Source: Parietaria judaica
Taxonomy: Eukaryota; Streptophyta; Magnoliopsida; Rosales; Urticaceae
Direction: 5' to 3'
Length of the DNA: 64,000 nucleotides
Assembly (NCBI GenBank): GCA_954871525.1
Contig: OX940872.1
Coordinates: 15,027,180-15,091,179, forward strand
Positions 11,900 through 23,652 of the stretch are shown here, one piece after another. The position numbers and the translations under genes are program-made. Within the stretch, counting starts at the first letter, position 1; each line of letters begins with the position of its first letter. A model generated the notes under the pieces. It had not been told where the DNA came from and ran no database searches. It worked only from the letters and a program-made list of their open reading frames with translations.

Positions 11900-12162
11900 G
11901 AGAAGCACGTCGAGTGGATTCGGGAATTGTACTAATACATGGGTCCTTATGTTTCGGCGAATCCAAGAGAAGCTTATGTGAATTACAGAGACCTTGACTT
12001 GGGGATTGTTGGCGACAAGAACGCTAAATTCGCCGAGGCAAACAAGCGGGGTTCAAAGTATTCAAAAATAACTTGGAAAGACTTGCACGAGTGAAGGCTC
12101 AAGTTGACCCTCGCAATTTCTTTTGGCACGAATGGAGTATTACACCTCTCAACTCATTCTAA
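11900..12162 (+). pseudogene. C-terminal fragment of a berberine-bridge-enzyme-like FAD oxidase
   Basis: Translation from 11900 gives EKHVEWIRELY, a stop (TAA at 11933-11935), then MGPYVSANPREAY and NYRDLDLG, all characteristic of the C-terminus of plant reticuline-oxidase/BBE-like flavoproteins. Near 12050 the frame shifts, and the rest continues with NLERLARVKAQVDPRNFF and ends at TAA (12160-12162). Only about 85 residues remain. The FAD-binding domain and substrate domain are missing, so it is a dead fragment. The family makes secreted or vacuolar oxidases that act on alkaloids, oligosaccharides or lignols. It lies about 400 bp after the dioxygenase, in the same direction. Confidence 0.82.
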
Positions 12163-13042
12163 AGAAGATTGTGATACAAGAAATTACGGTAACTTTTTAA
12201 TACGCAATGTGTTATTTATCTTATTGGAATAAACCGGTCAAATGAATAATACAAACTTTCGGACCATTAAATATACACCTTCAATATTCGGTAGCAGTAA
12301 TATCTTTTTTGCCTGCATTTATCGCTTTTAATATCCAAATTTAAATAAACTGACTACTAGTATATTACATAATATTACACATAACCAAACTAATAGTACT
12401 ATACAATATTATACCGAGAGAGTAGAGAAGAAAAATCTTTTCCACTTGTTGATAAGTTTGGTGACTATAAAAAAAATAACAAAATATAATATTGGATTTT
12501 ATTAAATCGGTAAAACCGGGTAAGCGGTTGTCATGATCACATTAAAACCGAAACTATGTGTTAACCTTATTCGGGTATTCTATTTTTCTCGGTATATTCT
12601 GATTTAGCCGCATTATAGCCTTCGCAGTTTAATCTGAGCCAAATTTTTAGGCATCATCTTCCCTACCGTCTACCGCATATTTGTGAGTTGTTACAGCCAG
12701 CACACATACACCGCGTCTTAGAGCTCCAAGAGAACAAAAACGCCGTTTTAGTGCAAACATAACATCAAATGATACTCAATCGAACAACAAATGTAGCACC
12801 CTTGCTACAGTGTCTCACTATATTTAGTGGGATATAGTAGCAACTGGATTTTACACACATAGATATGAAATCTTAACTAATATTTCATTCTTCTAAACTA
12901 TTGGAGTAAATAACAAATAAGTTTTTACCATTTGCGAGGAGTACTAATCCACAAAAACCCGACTAATATGACAAGTAGGTTTTGTTAATGTACAAATTCA
13001 TCATTATTTAATATGACATAAAGTACGAAAGTTGTGAATTAA
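12163..13042. other. AT-rich spacer, no gene seen
   Basis: No coding region, RNA gene or mobile-element end could be supported. A short inverted phrase (GTAGCACCC / GGGATATAGTAGC) near 12791-12840 is too weak to name. Confidence 0.5.
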
Positions 13043-13787
13043 TTAAGGGTTATTAGCGGCTAATGTACTCAATGTTTCATTTCTTTCGGATTATATACTC
13101 AATGTTTAGATTTCACGACTAATGTACCTAAAGTTCAATCTGTTAGACTTTTCCCTCATTTTCCGTTCGCACTTGTTAAGTCCGCCACATCACTTCCACG
13201 TCATTTCCACGTCGTTTTGCTCGCAAAAAAATAGTAAATGTAAATATCGAAATAGATGGTAGTGATTAATTGTATATTTTGAAATCAATGGCTGAGATTA
13301 GGGTACCCAATAATGCCTTAAAAGAAACCTTAGCCACACCTCTCCATCAGCAAACACGTTTTGTCATTCTCTCTCTCTCTCCTCCTTCTTCAACTCCATC
13401 TTCGAATATCGTTTCCTGTCCATGGCTAGTGAGGGATCTACAAGTTCGGTCATTGCGGGTTGAACACGTTTCACGTTTCCTGTCCATGGCTTGCGCAGGT
13501 TTGATCTTTCCTGTCCATGGCTTGCGCAGAGGTTTGATCTGCCATTGCAGGTTGAACACGGGCCTCTTTGATGATTGTAGTTTTTTGGCTTCTAAGAATT
13601 TAAGGTTTGGCTAAGATTTTGGTTGTATTTTGGAAGTATGAATGATGAATATTTTAGTGTATGAACATTGATGCAATGAATATTGGCTTGGAATGAATAT
13701 TTTAGTGTATATGGTTGGAATGAACCCCATTATGAATATTGGCTTGTGAATCACAAAGACAAAAAACGACATCAGCCAAACAAATGA
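13043..13787 (+). repeat. MULE-like repeat with internal direct repeats
   Basis: The left part (13043-13230) is a relative of the AATGTACCCAATGTTT repeat at 11620. The open frame at 13270-13614 is built around three copies of TTTCCTGTCCATGGCT (near 13410, 13478 and 13508) and shows no known domain. The right part (13620-13780) repeats GAATATTTTAGTGTAT and ATGAATATTGGCTTG. A nonautonomous Mutator-like element carrying unrecognised sequence is the best reading. No terminal inversion or target duplication was found. Confidence 0.35.
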
Positions 13788-15470
13788 CCGTTGGAAATGG
13801 GGGTTTGATTCCCGACTTCATTTACCACGAAATTAGCCTCCGAGCGTCCTGGTAACATTTAAACAATTATTTTAAAGCGGAAAAATTGTTACCAGCCCGA
13901 CGACACGGATATCGGGTAATTACCATTTCATTAAGATCCGATAAATATTAAGAATTTAATATTTCATAATGATTATTAATAAGCTAGTCGAATAAGAAAT
14001 AAATAGAAAGTAGTAAATGGTTGAATTTATTAACCCAATGAGGCCGTACCTCGGTTGACATTTTCAGCTGTGGATTCTGAAGTTCGGCAGGCCTCCGCTG
14101 GTGCTGAGGGAAACACCCGTGATCTTCCGGGATATTCTCCTGGATTCCTCGTACCGAAGCGTGGGCTTCGCCGGTAGGACTCTGTCGCAAAAGTTTAACT
14201 AAGGTTCTTTTTAAGCTTCCGGAGAAACAACGTTCTCAGTAAGCCGAACCGATTAGGAGATCAGGGGCAAAAACTCGCAGACCCTAGAGAGAGACGGAGA
14301 GCTCGAATTTTTGCTCTGAGGAAGGTGTGAAAAATGTGTAGAATGAGGCTCCTATTTATAGGTGTCAGACTGTAACCGAATTGGAGATTTTTCCTCCCAT
14401 TTTTCGAATAATCTTAATTAAATTTAATTAATTATTTCAATCCAATGGTCCAGATTCAATCTCATCTAAATTCAATGGATACAATTAATCAGGGATTTAG
14501 TTAAATAATAAATACATGATAAGATCAAAAAATATTTAATCTTATCACCATATTAATTAAAATTAAAATTAAATATATATATATATATATATATTCGAAT
14601 ATGTTTAATGATTATCTAGATCCAATGGTTAAAAATAAATCTCAAACCAATCCAACGGATCAAATCATTTAGGGATAAAATCAAATGCCCTAGGGTTTTA
14701 ATAAAACCCTAATTCGAATTCTTATCCTTTTATTAATTCGAATTATATAATATATATAATATTAATTAATTTCTTATCCGACGGTAAAGATTAAATCTTA
14801 AAACCGATCCAACGGATATAAGTAACCAAGCAAATTTGAAATACCTAAGCTTGGTCACCAAGCTATTAATTTCGAACTACCATTAGGGTTTAAATCAATT
14901 ATCTCAATCCAACGGTTGATATTAAATCATAACCGATCAAATGGATTACATTGATTTTAGGGATTTGCTAAAATACCAAAACATTTGGTACTTATGCCGC
15001 AAATATGGAATGTCCAAAACACATCATTCGAATTTTGCTAGGGTTTCATATATTCAAACCCTAATTCGAATTTTACACATTTAGTATATATAAATATATA
15101 TTTTATTTATTAATATAAATCCATTAATTATTAATTAATTATTAACAAGATATTAATAATTAAATTATATTAATAATTCATGATCTCAATATCACACATT
15201 AAAATTTCAAGGTGCCACACCATCATTTAAATTCGTGACATGTGATTTAATTTCATAGTTTATCGAACAGAGTCATAAACTTAAAAAATCCATAAATCAC
15301 AAAGCGTAAGTCGAAATGACTTGGTTCAAAAAGAAAAGTTTCTTAGAATTTAATTTACAACAACATAGTGCTGATAGAAAATCTAAATTATAACTTTATT
15401 TTTATCAGTTAATTCCGTGTACCAAAATATGGTACTTTTGCCACACTGACGATAAAACTATCTCACGTCG
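13788..15470 (-). mobile_element. Truncated long copia LTR (copy L2)
   Basis: This is collinear with L1 from its start to about L1 position 6812, then stops at ACGTCG|CGCC. It has the same landmarks: the GACGACACGGATATCGGGTAA phrase, the perfect CGAAGC-GTGG-GCTTCG hairpin at 14155-14170, and the minus-strand TATA box near 14351. It contains the intact site (TAGTCGAATAAGAAATAAA) that is interrupted by a Helitron in L3. More than 30 percent of the LTR is lost at the right end, and no target duplication is visible. Confidence 0.85.
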
Positions 15471-16012
15471 CGCCTTCTGAAATGTATATATAAATGAAAA
15501 CTATGGCCATAGTAAAAAAAAATGGTTTTGTTTTGGTGTTTCAATACTAATACTTGAATCAGAAAATAGATTACGGCATAAACAGATGTGACAAACCATG
15601 ATCTATGCCAAATCTAGCGTAGTAAAGATGTTGAAGGAATCAGTCATATAGAAAATAAGTTAATATATAAGAATCACATGATTCTTCATGAATAACTTAT
15701 ATAAAAGGGGATTCTAAAATTTTGTAGATTGGGGGAAGTGATGTCTAGGTGGAAGCCACTCACTTCTAACATACTCTATCTGAGTATGTGACCAACACTA
15801 CAGAACCCTAAAGAGTCACACCGAACTCGCAACGGAAACGGAATACGATGACTAATTTACACGAAATTAAGTTTCAGTTGTAACCTTGATGAATCAGGCA
15901 TGGGTAGCTGAGAAAATGTACAGATAACCGAATATGGCATTTTCGAGTAATACTTCATGTGCAGAGCGTGCACGGAGATAACCAATATGGTGCGTTCGTG
16001 CAAGTGGGAGAT
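15471..16012 (+). mobile_element. 3' internal end of a copia element, with polypurine tract
   Basis: Noncoding sequence leads directly into the LTR at 16013. The last bases, AAGTGGGAGAT, are the usual polypurine tract next to a plant copia 3' LTR. No pol coding could be read here, so the body of the element is deleted or too decayed. The left limit is only the end of L2. Confidence 0.5.
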
Positions 16013-16637
16013 TGTAGGTTATGCCGGAACCCGATATTGTATCTTTCGGGTTATCGGATATCGACCCGAATCCATAACCGGCATAACGGGCCCAATTGAG
16101 CCCGAGTAATAATGATGAGCACACTTAATTAATTATGAATTAATTAATTAAAGCTTATGGGCCTTAAATTAAAGCCCATTAGGTTTCATGAGATTAAGTA
16201 TTATAAATACTTAATCATGGCTCATAAAACACTAATCCTAAACCTAGCCATAGAGAGAAATTCGACCTCCCCTCCCTAGAAGGAAGTCGAGTTTTTGGCT
16301 TTCTCCCGGTTCATCATCGGTTCAATATCCAAACACCGAATAGGATCTAACCTATCCTCCAAGGTGTTTTCCGGTCATCAAGACGTTCCCGAGTGACGTG
16401 GTGGACGACCTAGAGGCACTACAACTGAAGTGCTCATCCCGGAACATCCAGAGAATTCGGCCAAGCTCAGAATCGGCAAAAATCTGCGTTTTCGGTACAG
16501 TTGGCAAAAGTACCGAAGTTTGGTAACGATCTCTAATTCGATATCTTCATTCTCGTAATTATTCTAGATCTGTATTGTTCGATGATATCCCGTAATTTCC
16601 GCCTCGAGATTGAGAAAGAGTCATCGAAAACCCAACA
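16013..16637 (+). mobile_element. Copia 3' LTR, 625 bp
   Basis: The block starts TGTAGGTTATGCC directly after a polypurine tract and ends AACCCAACA. It contains several GGGCC and GCCCAT motifs and a TATAAATA box near 16201. It resembles the minus-strand block at 4085-4560, so both probably belong to one copia family distinct from L1-L4. The bases after it are ATTAC; the matching left duplication is not identifiable because the 5' part of the element is gone. Confidence 0.7.
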
Positions 16638-17626
16638 ATTACACCACAAAATAACTAAAAAAATAATAATATACTCATTAAAATTATAGGGATATCTATG
16701 AATAATGAGAAATATTTTATGAAATATTTTATTTTAGATTTTTTTTTTGGTAGTTTCCATATTACAACTTGAATCAATTGATCAAGAAAATTTTCAAGGG
16801 AGATATATGCCACTAAGTTAGAGATAGAATATTGGAAATAACTACCCCTACGTCGTATAATATTATTTTTTACCAAGTTTTGTTTTTTTGATAATTAAGT
16901 ATTGATTTAATAAATTTAAATAATAAATTTAAAAAAAAATTATAATCGATAACTGATCACTAGTTACCTATAAATAGAAGAGACTGAAAGGCGTAAATCA
17001 AAGCAAGCTTAGCGAGCCAACCTGTCGCGTGAACTTTCGTATCCAAGCCAACCTGTCACGTGAACTTTCGTATCCAAAATATCCGTACAAAATGTCCATT
17101 TATTCTATGTTCACATTTTAAATCGTTAGTAAAACATAAGTTTGAGGAGAGATGGGACTTATTTTATGAAATTGGGAGCAACTGAGCACCACAACTAAAC
17201 TGAGATGCTAAGAGGTAAATATAAAATACTCAATATTTTTTAAGTTGGAAGAATTGGCTACATAAGTAATTAATTTATTAAATTTTAAAAAAATAAATAA
17301 TATATAATAATTTTGACAAGAGTTGACGAAAAAAGAAATAGACAGATGCAAACGAAATTGAAACTCGAGTAATTTTACCGTCAAAATACCAATATAAGGC
17401 TGAAAAATGATACTCATCAAGATGAACGAATTTATTGAATGATTTCAAGTTGGTATACAATTCTAGGAACACCACAGCTTCTCAGAAGATAAATACCATT
17501 ACCTCTTCGCTAGAAGCCGGAACTCGAAAGACGATTTTCCCGAAACATGTACACGAAGATGAAACGCACTTACCACTGCAATAAATACTCAAAATCAACA
17601 CGCAAATGGTGTGCGAATATTCACAT
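16638..17626. other. Intergenic region and 3' flank of the RABA4 gene
   Basis: The region is AT-rich with no gene. A 31-bp tandem duplication (unit GCCAACCTGTCGCGTGAACT...) occupies 17016-17077, the two copies differing by one base (CGCGTG versus CACGTG). The last 150 bases before 17626 probably hold the 3' untranslated region of the minus-strand GTPase gene. Confidence 0.5.
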
Positions 17627-19274
17627 CTACGAGTACTTGCAGCAACTATACCCAGAAACCGGTTGCGGGTCTTGCCCAGGGACAACAATGTTTGTCCCTT
17701 TCAAGAGTGACGAACTCCCTTCGTGCTCCTCGTTGGCGATCAGAGCCTTCTTGCTAATGACTCTGTAAATTTCCGTAAGGACCGAGAGAAACGCCGACTC
17801 CACGTTGGTAGACTCGAGCGCCGACGTCTCCATGAAGAACAAGTTCTCCATTTGAGCGAACTCCTTCGCGTCCTCCACCGGTACGGCGCGAAGAGAGCCG
17901 AGGTCGGACTTGTTGCCAACGAGCATGATGACTATGTTTTTGTCAGCGTGGCTCCGCAGCTCTTCCAGCCATCGTGCCACATGGTCAAACGACTGACGCT
18001 TTGTGATGTCGTAGACCAGCATTGCTCCGACCGCGCCTCGGTAGTACGCGCTTGTCACTGCTCGATACCTGTGATATCATCAACAAATGTGTCAACGTTT
18101 TAATTGGTTTGAGAATCGGAAAACGTTAAAAGCGCCGTTATATTTGATTAAATGACGGAACATTTTATCAAATTGACCAAATCAAATATTTTCAGTTCCA
18201 AAAGACCTACTAGTTTATACATCTTTGAAAGACACCTAATCTACTTCATACATGCTTTCAAAAAAACGACAGGAAACATAGCAAACAAAGGAAAATAAAG
18301 TTAGTATTTAGTAATTTGTAAGTCATGCTATATTAGACTAGAAGAAATAGGGCAGTTTACATGAGAAGAGATCAACTCCGGAAGGGTTAATCCCGTTATA
18401 CATGGTAAATTTAACAGTGCAATTTTACACAATCAACTACTATTGTTGCTATTCAAATTCGTTCTCAAAACGGGAGCGATGCCAAATCTTCGCTGAGCCC
18501 AATCTCCGTCTTTTGAGAGAGATTTAACTTTAGGAACGATTTTTTGGCTAACCTCTTTCATTAACTTTAATGCTTAACCTCTCTTAAGTAGAATTACAGC
18601 CTAATGGACCGGGCCGGACTAAAATAAACCTCTAAACCATAATTACCCACGCTAAACGGAATTAAATGATGTAAACAACATGTTTATGAATCACAGTTGC
18701 ATATACAAAGTTCATCTGGATTAACCGGTCGCAGAAGGCGTCTCTTTATCAGCGACTTTCTATGGGATGATCATGTCATCTCTTATCTTTCTTCATGAAT
18801 TATTCCTATGATAGAGCTCAGGTGATGAACTATAGCGAATTCGGGATTTTCGAAATTATACGATATCGAGTTCAGGGATGAGCAAAGCTCTCTAGCTCAA
18901 TAAAAAAGCCGATTAAGCAAATGACATACGCCACAGAATCCGTTGATACTTGATAGAGACCTTCGTTTCAAAGATATATACATACGATCGAGCATGGTTA
19001 CAGATAAGAATTGGAACGATGATAGAGGAAAAGGCGAAAAGCAATACCTCTCTTGGCCAGCCGTATCCCAAATCTGGGCCTTGACGGTCTTGTGGTCGAT
19101 GAGGAGCGTCTTGGTCTGGAACTCGACGCCGATGGTGGCCTTGGAGTCCAAGCTGAACTCGTTGCGGGCGAACCGCGCCAAGAGCTGCGACTTCCCCACC
19201 GCCGAGTCGCCGATCAGCACGACCTTGAAGACGTAGTCGATCTTCTGGTTGAAACTGCTCTGCAGATTCGACAT
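17627..19274 (-). CDS. RABA4: RABA4-type (Rab11 family) small GTPase
   Basis: Two exons on the minus strand, 19274-19048 and 18068-17627, are joined across a 979-bp phase-2 GT-AG intron inside the Arg codon of WDTAGQER. This intron place is usual for plant Rab11-type genes. The product is 222 residues. GTPase motifs are complete: GDSAVGKS at 22-29, T47 in switch I, WDTAGQE at 69-75, NKSD at 128-131 and ETSAL at 156-160. The C-terminus CCKYS carries the double Cys (218-219) for geranylgeranylation. The N-terminus ([18 protein letters not shown]) and the ILKGT-like [10 protein letters not shown] tail point to RABA4. These proteins regulate traffic from trans-Golgi/recycling compartments to the plasma membrane, notably in tip-growing cells. 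The intron contains repeat R1. No defect is seen. Confidence 0.95.
18455..18926. repeat. Dispersed repeat R1, copy b, in the RABA4 intron
   Basis: Collinear with 9062-9586 and in the same + orientation, therefore antisense to the RABA4 transcript. It begins ATTCGTTCTCAAAACGGGAG and ends AAGCAAATGACA. Compared with copy a it has substitutions, a changed middle segment near 18690-18735, and a deletion near 18895. It occupies about half of the 979-bp intron but leaves both splice sites untouched. Confidence 0.75.
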
Positions 19275-19693
19275 CGTCGATCAGAATCGAATCGATCGTC
19301 GCGTCCGATCGAAAGAAGAAGGAATTGCGGTTCGATCGGAAGGGGGTTTAAGAGCATTGATTTGAGGGTGGTGTTGTCGTTCCGTGAGGAATTGGGCTGC
19401 GAATTCTGCCCCTCGACTCGGTGGAGGGTGGTGAGGAGGGTATCGATGTAATTTGCCAATTTGACCGAATCTATTGATCTAATGACATCGAGTAGTACAC
19501 AATCGAATCATTTTGGCAGTTGTGAAGTGCACTAAATTAAGGCATTGAATTGGTATGAATTCTATTCAAGTGGGTGAGAGCTTAATTGGTCACACGTTTA
19601 GACATGGATGGATCACTCATCAAATAACATCTCTATATATATACTACGACGTGCCACCAGATTCTACGGAATAACCGGTAACTGACCCGTATG
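19275..19693 (-). promoter_or_regulatory. RABA4 upstream region (5' UTR and promoter)
   Basis: The 190 bases upstream of the RABA4 start are rich in TCGATCG/CGATC runs and lack stops characteristic of AT-rich spacer, as expected of a 5' untranslated region. No clear TATA box could be assigned. The region ends at the hAT element, whose target duplication starts at 19686, so the native promoter is at most about 410 bp long before transposon sequence. Confidence 0.4.
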
Positions 19694-19946
19694 TAGTCCC
19701 GCGAATGTAGGAACAAACGGAGATCCGGCTCCAATTTTTTTATTTTTATTTTAAACCGGAGCCGGAGTGCTCCAGCTCTGCCAAATGGCAGATCCGGATA
19801 TATCCGGCTCGGGGTTTAAATTTCAAATTTTAAGTTTTAAATAATTTAAAAATTAAGTGTATATATGTTATATGATAAATATTACATGAGAGATAAAATT
19901 AAGTGAATAATAATTCTTTTATTGAATGAGAGATTCGGGAACTCGA

Positions 19947-20508
19947 TGTTGATGTGCGAAATCAATTATCTTGATATAATGAATGTATAGTTTTTTTAAA
20001 AAGACTTTGGATATGGGGATGACAACAAAACAAAGTAGAATGTATTTGATGTTATAAGCGATGATTACAAAGAGTGTTCCTACGTAATGATCGATGGCTT
20101 CTATGGACAATTCGTTTACTATATATAGCCCATCTTGTACAACGTATCTCGTATTCTTTTGGTCCTAACGGCTAGTAAAGTTGATCCTTTCTTTCTGCCG
20201 AGCTGTTTACACGTGTAAAGGCATTCCCGTATTGTTTGGAGCTAAATCTTTCCTTGTTCATAAGTCTCTCGGGGAGCTGGCAGGAGGTGGAGCTTCGTGG
20301 GCCTATTCTTCAAGAGGGCTTGGTCTTCGAAAACCGAGCTTCGGGGATGCTTCCTGATGGGCTAGGTGTGCTAGTCTGTTTGTTGGGCCTCTTCTGAAAT
20401 ACGCCCAATGTCTATGGATACCATTTTGCACCCCGTCGTTATGTATTGCGAATGTCTTCTTTGATTTCGGTGTCGTTTCTTCGAGGGGGATGAAATCCAA
20501 CATCATCA
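19947..20508 (-). mobile_element. Solo LTR of a Tat-type gypsy family, inside hAT-2
   Basis: On the minus strand this 562-bp block is collinear with the 5' LTR at 50592-51149, from TGATGATGTTGGATTTC to CGCACATCAACA. Shared features include the TTTACACGTGTA phrase, a TATATATAG box and CTCTTTGTAAT. It is flanked by CTCGA (19942-19946) and CTAGA (20509-20513), a 5-bp duplication with one change. No coding sequence belongs to it; the open frame at 20303-20542 is LTR sequence. Confidence 0.85.
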
Positions 20509-20553
20509 CTAGAAACGTACAAAAGCAAAATAAATTGTACAAATAGGAACCGA

Positions 20554-22700
20554 TTATAAGTTAAGCTCATCGAAATAGTGTAATAATTCAGAGTCTATCA
20601 ATTGATTATCTTGTTTTCGTTTATCGTCCAAAATCCAATCCTTGGAAAGCATAAGGATTTCGACCAATGTCGACTTCGTAGATTTGCGCCGAGTCTCCAA
20701 CATCCGTCCGGCCAACGAGAAACACGCCTCAGATGACACTGTGGAGACCGAAATGGTGAGAAAGTCCCATGCGATCAGTGATAAAATTCGGTACTCGTGG
20801 TAATTAACGTGCCACCATTCAAGTATGTCGATGCTTCGGGAGAACACGTGGCGATGAAAGGTTGCAAAACACGTCGTTCTCGTTGATTCTTTGGCAATTT
20901 TCTCTTCGGGACGATAAACTCCAGGACTATTGCTTGCTCCGCTATGTTGTAAAATCGGACTTGATGCCATCGATGACGCCACCAATCCTCCGTGACCTCC
21001 GGTATGGGTGAGGTTGTAGAACACCCGATGCGTCAAAACATAGGGCGCACCAGGTGCGTTAGTTAGGTGTGGTGGTGGGTTGTTGTCTGTGTCTCCTTGT
21101 TGCTCCGCCTTTTTTGTCATACTTCGTCTCGTACTCCTTATAAAGAAGCATCATCTTCAATTCCGTGTCCGGGTAGTCTTCGTCATGTATCTCCCGTCAA
21201 TTCTTGCATCATCACCAAGATCGCCTTGCAATTTATCGAGTTTTAGTGTAGGATCTATTATTATAGCCGCGCAAAACGAAATGGAAAACATTTCTAATAA
21301 ACTCTAAACTTTTCAATGGTCGGTGTCAAAATGTTTGCAAATAAAGGGTTTTGTTTTGCTTTATCAAAATGAACGATAATATCAAAAATACAAGCTACAG
21401 CTAAATGAGATATAAATTGGTAAACATGAGATAAAGTAACTGTAATAGTATAAAAAACAGATTAAAAAAAGCCTAGAATTGGATAGCTGTTATCCAATCA
21501 AATTCTTTGAGGTAGTCGTCAGGGCCCGTGTGCTATTGTGCGTAGAGCCAGTATGTAAGAAGATCCTTGTACGGTATTGACTGAGCCCAACATCAAATAG
21601 GTTGAGTTCCAACGGATCGCCATATCTGGTTTGAACACTCTCTCATGGTAGAGATACTCCCTGCAATAGCCAGGCCAAGAAACCGTACGCATAGTAGATG
21701 CTTTTATGTATATGATGACATTCCTAATTTTATCTACGCTTGGCAAAAAATTTGATTAGCCCACTTGCACTGTTATATTGATAATATGGCATGCACATCC
21801 TTCATGAAAAATCGGCCCTAAAGTTATCTGGACTTGGCTTTAACATATCTACGGCTATGTCGTGGGGGCTAGCATTATCTAGTGTAATTGAAACTACTTT
21901 ATTATTTAGGTTCCAATTCGTCAAGACATTCAACATAGCCTCAGCAATGTTAACCCCGTTATGCCTTACACCCATCGGTTTAAAACCTAAAATACGCTTT
22001 TCTAATTTCTAATTATCATTCATAAAATGAGTTACAATATAAATGTAATCACCGTTAACATGAACTTTCCAACAATCCGAGGTTAAAGCAAACTTATATG
22101 ACGCATCTTGGAATAACTTTTATAACTTGACTCTTTGTTCCTCATAATATTGAATAATTGTCTCTCTAGTTACATGACGCAATGCATACTGGTAGTTTAT
22201 CGGGGCGATGAAGGCCAAAAATTTGTTAAAACCATCTCCTTCGCACATTGATACCGGCAAACCATCGGGTGTGATAAATCTAGCGAGAGCTTTCCTATAA
22301 ATAAGATTAGATAAGTTACTTACCTCCTCCACTTGCTTACGATTTCTACACACTTTGGCGTGGTCTTTGAAGTACGCGATGCCATGATATTTAGGATGAG
22401 CGAGCTTTACTTATCCGCAAGTGCAACATTTCTTGAATATTTCTTCTTTTCCTGTCGATGGATCCCATATGTATATCGCTTTGAATTCGTTTCGCCAAAC
22501 CAGAGATGTTAATGCCTTCCTTTTTCTTGTCGGTGCCCGGTTTGACAGCGATAGAATAGGAGGCCGACCACGACCTCGGACCGACGGCGGCGGCAGCAAC
22601 GGCGGAAGTTCGTCTTCTTCGTCACTATCGTCGTCATCGTCACCTTCATCTCTTTCGTCGTAATCGGAATCGTCGTCGTCTCTTCCGTAGTTCTCAATGC
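20554..22700 (-). pseudogene. hAT transposase of hAT-2
   Basis: Read right to left, an acidic Asp/Glu stretch (about 22690-22610) and a GRGRP basic motif precede a BED zinc-finger region (LVWRNEFKAIY, CTCG) near 22500-22420. An N-terminal hAT segment (RKALARFITPDGLPVS) lies near 22300-22240. A central RNase-H-like segment (DMAIRWNSTYLMLGS) is near 21640-21580, and the C-terminal dimerisation domain (ILEWWHVNYHEYRILS, STVSSEACFSLAGRML) near 20830-20700. Segments are in different frames with stops, and the large middle part between 22120 and 21750 is degraded. The protein would bind transposon ends and cut DNA; this copy cannot do so. Confidence 0.85.
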
Positions 22701-23540
22701 CGAAGCATCTTCCTTTTTGGCTCTTTGGAGTTGGGCATTATATGCTTCTGGCTTGCTCGACCATTTCGGAATAACACTTTTAATATTTTGAAGTACTAGT
22801 AAAAGCACCGAATTGTTGAGCATATAGTAATTGGTTGTTCGGGCCGACCGCACCGGTATCGTATTGAGGATGATGAATCAGTGGCGGTGGTTTACTGGAA
22901 GAACCAGGAGCCTTTGTTTCGTGTGTAAACCTAACATAATATATATGTTGTTGTATATGAACACTACTAACCGACCTGGTTTCGGAACCGGCCCGTCCTT
23001 TTCCTTAGCGTTTATCTCGGCCTCAAGAATGGCGATCGAAACTAGACATTATAACTAAATTAATTTAAATTATAATAACTAAACTATATAATATATATTA
23101 AGATAACTAAACAATATTTTAGACTATATATTATGATAATAATATGGTAATAATAACTAGATAAGTAATTAAACTAAGAGAGTATTAATATATTTATAAG
23201 ATAGCTAAATTATAGCCTAAAATCGAATTTTTAAGAGTTTGGGTGAGTTGATAAAATTGGAGATGAAGAGAAGGAGTTGGGTGAACAAAATAAGAGAGTA
23301 ATGTAGTTAGGAAAAATTGTGTAGAAATTCGAGTAAACTGGGTATTACTGACCCAACAGTCATTCTTGGGACCAATTTCTACAATTGCAGAAAAAACAAA
23401 TTGGGGCTTTGCCAATAAAGCCGTTGGGCAACGGCTCTTTAATCTTGGCCCTCGGATCAAACGATCCAACTGCTCCAGGTAATAAAAAATTTTCTGTCCA
23501 GTTAATTCCCCACTTGTATATTTACGGGACTACCCGTATG

Positions 23541-23652
23541 TGAAATAATGCATTTAGCAAGGAAAGGAATTAATTAAACTACTTTTTGGATTCTTTCATG
23601 CCAAAATCAAATTTTAATCTTTTCTACAATAAAAAGATCTACTAGTCAGTAG
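23541..23652. other. Short spacer between two hAT elements
   Basis: About 110 bp of AT-rich DNA, ending in the 8-bp target duplication GTCAGTAG (23645-23652) of the next hAT element. This is original target DNA and holds nothing recognisable. Confidence 0.7.

Larger units (their letters stand above)
19694..23532 (-). mobile_element. hAT DNA transposon (hAT-2), defective
   Basis: The element starts TAGTCCCGCGAATG and ends in the inverted form (CATTTAC-like, ...ACGGGACTA), flanked by a perfect 8-bp duplication CCCGTATG at 19686-19693 and 23533-23540. Eight-base duplications are the hAT hallmark. It is 3839 bp long, of which 567 bp are a later LTR insertion plus its duplication. It carries a broken minus-strand transposase gene (20554-22700). 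The terminal inverted repeat is short: TAGTCCCG is perfect. Confidence 0.9.

Noticed and set aside
17723..18103. Plus-strand frame opposite RABA4 exon 2
   Set aside because: It is the complement of conserved GTPase codons; no independent features.
20303..20542. Small protein gene on the minus strand
   Set aside because: It lies within the solo gypsy LTR that is collinear with the G2 5' LTR, where the frame is not conserved.
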